This document shows positions 60,878 through 64,000 of a stretch of DNA of 64,000 bases, piece by piece (the first letter of the stretch is position 1; each line of letters starts with the position of its first letter). Below the pieces are notes generated by a model. That model was not told where the DNA came from. It worked only from the letters and a program-made list of their open reading frames with translations, and did not search any database. The translations under genes were made by a program, and so were the position numbers. The DNA comes from Mucilaginibacter cryoferens (lineage in GTDB: Bacteria; Bacteroidota; Bacteroidia; Sphingobacteriales; Sphingobacteriaceae): positions 186,001 to 250,000 of the forward strand of contig NZ_JACHCR010000007.1 in assembly GCF_014205845.1 (NCBI RefSeq), given 5' to 3'.

Positions 60878-61650
60878 TGAAAATCGCACCAGCTGTCACC
60901 GCGAGGAAATTACTCTTAGAACTCGGCATAACTGATATGGCGACAACCGACCTTAAAGACCTTATAATCTATCATAATGGTATGGTTAAAGAAGCTGATC
61001 TTAGGAATTGCGACGGTCGTTTAGTCATGAAAAAAGGCCGTTCTATTGTAACCATCGATTCTAAAATTGAGTTTGAACAAAGAAAGCGCTATGTACTGGC
61101 GCATGAACTTGGCCATATTCTGCTCCACGCCGATAAAGAAGCATCTTTTACTGATGACGATTCAACCTTAGATGGCTATAAGAAAGGGCCGCAGGAAAAA
61201 GAAGCCAATGATTTTGCAGCTGAATTGTTAATGCCTGCGGATCTGTTTAAGGCCAGTTGTGAAAAAAAGAAATTTTCTCCGGAATTGATCAGTGAACTCG
61301 CTCAAAAATTTAATACCAGTCTTACGTCAACCGTATATCGTTTTGTTGATTTAGGAAATCATCCAATAGCCACCTTTTACAGCAAAAACAAGAAAGTACA
61401 ATACTGGAAGAAATCTAACGATTTACATTATAGGATACCTGAAATCAATAAATTGGATGTACCGACGGATTCTGTCGCTAATGAGTTTTATGTTTTTAAT
61501 CGCATTTATCCCAAAAAAGATGCTGTTCAGGAAATCAGCAAATCAACCTGGTTTGAATTGGGTAAATATGATGAAGATGCACGCATGTATGAATTTTGCA
61601 TCGTTACGCCAAGGTATAACTCCGTATTAAGTGTCATTTGGGAACGATAG
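60877..61650 (+). CDS. ImmA/IrrE-family metallopeptidase
   Basis: The 257-residue protein has the zinc motif HELGHILLH (residues 72-80; HExxH) and EKEANDFAAELLMP (about 107-120) carrying the third ligand. An N-terminal domain of about 60 residues precedes it. ImmA cleaves a phage repressor in Bacillus, and IrrE cleaves DdrO in Deinococcus, each a switch in response to damage. Here the neighbours suggest a switch on the sigma-like protein or its small partner. The C-terminal third (about 165-257) has no recognised fold. Confidence 0.88.
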   Translation: MKIAPAVTARKLLLELGITDMATTDLKDLIIYHNGMVKEADLRNCDGRLVMKKGRSIVTIDSKIEFEQRKRYVLAHELGHILLHADKEASFTDDDSTLDGYKKGPQEKEANDFAAELLMPADLFKASCEKKKFSPELISELAQKFNTSLTSTVYRFVDLGNHPIATFYSKNKKVQYWKKSNDLHYRIPEINKLDVPTDSVANEFYVFNRIYPKKDAVQEISKSTWFELGKYDEDARMYEFCIVTPRYNSVLSVIWER

Positions 61651-61805
61651 TTAAAAATAAAATTAATTTTATAGTTGATACAGCATTAGCTGTTTAGTCT
61701 TAATCAAGATGTTTTCAAATCTCATAGAAATTTAAACATCACTTACAATTCAGAACAAAAAAGCCGGTCGAATTTGCCTGAAAAAATTTCCAACTTGCGG
61801 AAATA

Positions 61806-61871
61806 GTGGTGGCTACTGTACAAATTACGATGTTCTCCTGGCCTGATTTGCGTTTAATCGCTGATTTGGAT
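61806..61871. repeat. Direct repeat, right copy
   Basis: Partner of 57229-57294 (see there). It follows the ImmA/IrrE gene by 155 bases and precedes the Detocs-like operon, in a 286-base gap where nothing else was recognised. Confidence 0.85.
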
Positions 61872-61936
61872 CTTTCATAAATGACAGCGATTAATTTCAG
61901 AAATCAAAAACGCTCAAAGAAAACGGCAAAAACATT

Positions 61937-63169
61937 TTAATCTATATAGTTTAAAATGTAAAAATACATAGCCTGCGCACTTGTATACGATGCGTATGAC
62001 TGATAAATATCGTTTTTATCTTCGTTGGCGAAATCAGAAACTGCTTTCATGGCAACTGCTATTGGTTTAGGATTTCCACAATTATATGAACTGAAATACA
62101 TTCCATATGCCTCCATTTCCAGCCCAAGCAATTTTCTGTCTTTCCCAATTAATTCCGAAACTACTGCTTTGTTTTCAACTACGCCTGCTACAGATACAGC
62201 TGACCCTATATGAATAGACAGTTCCGTATTGGGTGCGTCAGCTGGTTTCCAACTGTCTTTGATTTTACGAAGTATGTCAGAATTGTCCTTTAAGCTCCTC
62301 ATTTTTTGCGAAATATCCACATTGAGCCTTACATGGTTTGCTACCGGTAAAAATAAAGGTGTTCCATCTTTATTTTCAGAAAGTTTTCCGGCGCCTCCAT
62401 CCCAACATTCATCTATAACTATAATATCACCATAACCGTGAGTATCTGATTTTTTTACTGATGCCATTATGCCAGTCATAAAAATATATCGCGGTCTGAA
62501 ATTATAAATTAACTTCATAGTTAAAACGGCGTTTGCACTCATTCCCATTTGGGTTGCACAAGCAGCTACCACTCTCAATCGCTTATTATTTTCTTCAAAT
62601 ATTGTTTCGAAATATTGTGAAGAATCACCAGGATAATCTATCTGCTTCCAATTTTTTGATAGAGCCTTAACTGCTGCAAATTCCCGATCAACCGCTGTGA
62701 TTATAGCTATGTCATAGTTATACGGTTGTTCAGCTCTAAATAGTGAAGCTTTGGCCATAACTCGTTGTTCTACTCCCTTTAATAGTTTTTGCTGCCATTC
62801 TAAATCTGTTTCACTGTAATGTATAACAGACAATATACTGGCTTCAAATTTTTCAGCAGCTTTGTGGAGGACTTCTTCTTTTGCTGTTAAACCTATTATA
62901 TGCGATGGCACTTTGTAAATGTCGCGATGAAGAATTTCGTCCAATAACTTTAGACCTCCTTCGAGGTCAATAGTCTCCTCTCGCCGCATTGGGATCGCAA
63001 CGTCTAGTATTAACAGGTCATAAAAATCGCTCTTTAATTTTTTTTTGGCCCCAAAGCTGCTCAATTCATGATCTATTGATTCAATATCTAAATTCGCAAC
63101 CTCCTTTAAAGTTAGAAGTATATTTTTTAGTTTTTCTGTTGTGTCTTCAACAATTAATATTCTAAACAT
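61937..63169 (-). CDS. dtcC: Receiver-nucleoside phosphorylase fusion, DtcC-like
   Basis: A 410-residue protein in two parts. The N-terminal receiver (about 1-130) has the phosphorylatable Asp56 in LLILDVAIP. A PNP-type phosphorylase/nucleosidase domain (about 150-405) has YDIAIITAVDREFAAV, IFMTGIMASV, LEMEAYGMYF (the Met-Glu pair that contacts base and ribose) and VSDFAN with an Asp. In the Detocs defence system such a fusion (DtcC) degrades ATP after phosphorylation. The neighbouring receiver and the partial upstream gene match that three-gene layout. A plain nucleosidase regulated by a two-component system is the alternative. Confidence 0.8.
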   Translation of the reverse strand: MFRILIVEDTTEKLKNILLTLKEVANLDIESIDHELSSFGAKKKLKSDFYDLLILDVAIPMRREETIDLEGGLKLLDEILHRDIYKVPSHIIGLTAKEEVLHKAAEKFEASILSVIHYSETDLEWQQKLLKGVEQRVMAKASLFRAEQPYNYDIAIITAVDREFAAVKALSKNWKQIDYPGDSSQYFETIFEENNKRLRVVAACATQMGMSANAVLTMKLIYNFRPRYIFMTGIMASVKKSDTHGYGDIIVIDECWDGGAGKLSENKDGTPLFLPVANHVRLNVDISQKMRSLKDNSDILRKIKDSWKPADAPNTELSIHIGSAVSVAGVVENKAVVSELIGKDRKLLGLEMEAYGMYFSSYNCGNPKPIAVAMKAVSDFANEDKNDIYQSYASYTSAQAMYFYILNYID

Positions 63170-63175
63170 ATTTAC

Positions 63176-63634
63176 TTATTGATTCTCTAAATCCATAATT
63201 TTGGTGAATAGGGCATCTTCCCAACTTGTGTAACTTATCCTATAGGGAATCGCCCCGAGATAATTGTCTGGAAAACGCTCTTTTAGCCTTACATCTAAAT
63301 CTTTCAAAGTAATCTCCTCGTCTCCTTTCCCAAATAAATCAAACTGTGTCACTACAATTACCTTCGTGTTGATTTCTCGTCGAACCATTTCAGCAAGTAA
63401 CATTTCACCTCCAAAAGGCTGGGATCTACCACCGCCTTCTTTAGGTGGATTTATATCGAAAGTGGGCATAGTCATATCTAATAATATTAAATCGAAAGAT
63501 TGACTTTTAAGGGCTTTTAATCCGCTTTGGAAAGATCTAGCTTCAGTTAACTCTGAGGGGATTTTTAGATTAATGAAGTTGACAAGTTGCTTTCTCTTAT
63601 CTTCATCATCTTCGACTAATAATATCTTTTTCAT
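63176..63634 (-). CDS. dtcB: Receiver protein, DtcB-like
   Basis: A 152-residue stand-alone receiver domain: acidic pocket LLVEDDED, phosphorylatable Asp53 in LILLDMTMP, and a long inserted loop (NPPKEGGGRSQPFGGEML). The usual Lys near the end is not obvious. In Detocs, DtcB acts as a phosphate sink that guards against accidental activation. It is followed by dtcC after six bases. Confidence 0.78.
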   Translation of the reverse strand: MKKILLVEDDEDKRKQLVNFINLKIPSELTEARSFQSGLKALKSQSFDLILLDMTMPTFDINPPKEGGGRSQPFGGEMLLAEMVRREINTKVIVVTQFDLFGKGDEEITLKDLDVRLKERFPDNYLGAIPYRISYTSWEDALFTKIMDLENQ

Positions 63635-63645
63635 TTATAGAATAA

Positions 63646-64000
63646 TTAAATTTGTTCAACTGCCTCTAACCTAAATACCTTGAACGGAACGCTTAAATTA
63701 ATCTGAAACCTTCTATTTTTTACCCCAAAGTCAACACTCGGTTTTGTTGGAAATTCAGCCACATATAAATCCCTTACACTTCTATATATTTTAAACAACC
63801 CAGAGTTTTTATCGGATGCCAAAAATTCAAGGTAATTACCATTGTTTAAAATTGATAGTTTTTTTTGCAATTCTACATCAAGTGCCACAACATCAATATC
63901 CGGTCCTAAATCGTTAGTGACCTCACAATGTATTATAGTATAGTCATCCAGTACCTCAACCGGCCAAATTTTCACAAACGCTTTGGGATGATCCAACCCT
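63646..64000 (-). CDS. C-terminal part of the upstream operon gene (possible Detocs kinase DtcA), partial
   Basis: The frame stays open to the window end; the visible 116 or so residues (ending VFRLEAVEQI) are beta-rich with no kinase motif. Context suggests the end of a DtcA-like sensor kinase, because two receivers follow on the same strand within 12 and 6 bases. The identity is inference and rests only on neighbourhood. The Met at 63996 is probably internal, not the start. Confidence 0.45.
   Translation of the reverse strand, partial: GLDHPKAFVKIWPVEVLDDYTIIHCEVTNDLGPDIDVVALDVELQKKLSILNNGNYLEFLASDKNSGLFKIYRSVRDLYVAEFPTKPSVDFGVKNRRFQINLSVPFKVFRLEAVEQI

Overview
The window looks like a chromosomal segment from a Bacteroidota bacterium, most likely family Sphingobacteriaceae (Mucilaginibacter or Pedobacter type). 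The evidence is a b558-type SdhC, a homodimeric NADP isocitrate dehydrogenase, a LuxE-like acyl-protein synthetase, GIN-domain and Wzi-type envelope proteins, four-helix-bundle genes, and promoters of the Bacteroidota form TTTG-N19/20-TAnnTTTG. No tRNA, rRNA, CRISPR array, transposase or integrase was seen. Genus-level assignment is inference.

Layout. 0-7.5 kb: the 5' part of a sensor-kinase-like gene, a lipoprotein, pdeM, and the succinate dehydrogenase operon sdhC-sdhA-(four-helix bundle)-sdhB. 8-13 kb: an ATP-grasp / alpha-E / transglutaminase operon, a thioredoxin-like lipoprotein and a Gfo/Idh/MocA oxidoreductase. 13.6-17 kb: dnaK, a YoeB-type toxin-antitoxin pair and a GIN-domain protein. 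17-24.6 kb, mostly minus strand: a serine hydrolase, the pyrR-(four-helix bundle)-pyrB operon, an ACT protein, rpsA and an AcpH-like esterase. 24.7-30.9 kb: tyrS, a Xre/RES toxin-antitoxin pair, a pseudogene with an in-frame stop, and several small conserved genes. 30.9-36 kb: tyrosine catabolism (FAH-family hydrolase, hmgA, hppD), a YciI protein and an AlkD-like glycosylase. 36-46 kb: a PAS kinase and receiver pair, manA, icd, an outer-membrane protein, dnaX and a Wzi-like protein. 46-57 kb: rpsF-rpsR-rplI, mtgA, a RelE/ParE pair, heterodisulfide-reductase-like genes, an M28 peptidase, an M17 N-domain-only protein and a nucleoside hydrolase.

The right end (57.2-64 kb) is a defence island. 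A minus-strand operon encodes a DUF2188 protein, a Pycsar-type membrane effector (DUF5706), a class III pyrimidine-type nucleotide cyclase, and an E2 ubiquitin-conjugating-fold protein with an apparently intact catalytic cysteine and a C-terminal SEC-C zinc motif. Divergent from it is a coupled trio: a sigma-70-like factor, a small acidic helical protein and an ImmA/IrrE metallopeptidase. The two transcription units face away from a 60-bp nested palindrome, and the whole seven-gene block sits between 66-bp direct repeats (56/66 identical). Next to it is a two-component-like operon, receiver plus receiver-nucleoside phosphorylase, that resembles the ATP-degrading Detocs system and is cut by the window edge. 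An E2-like protein as part of a Pycsar locus, with a sigma/ImmA control module, is the strongest candidate here for something undescribed.

A second theme is a dense population of long intergenic palindromes. They fill operon joints almost exactly (sdhC/sdhA, sdhA/sdhB, ATP-grasp/alpha-E, alpha-E/transglutaminase, pyrR/pyrB). In two joints the palindrome arms enclose an orphan four-helix-bundle gene in the same orientation as the host operon. This is the architecture of 23S rRNA intervening sequences, but placed in mRNAs of core metabolism.
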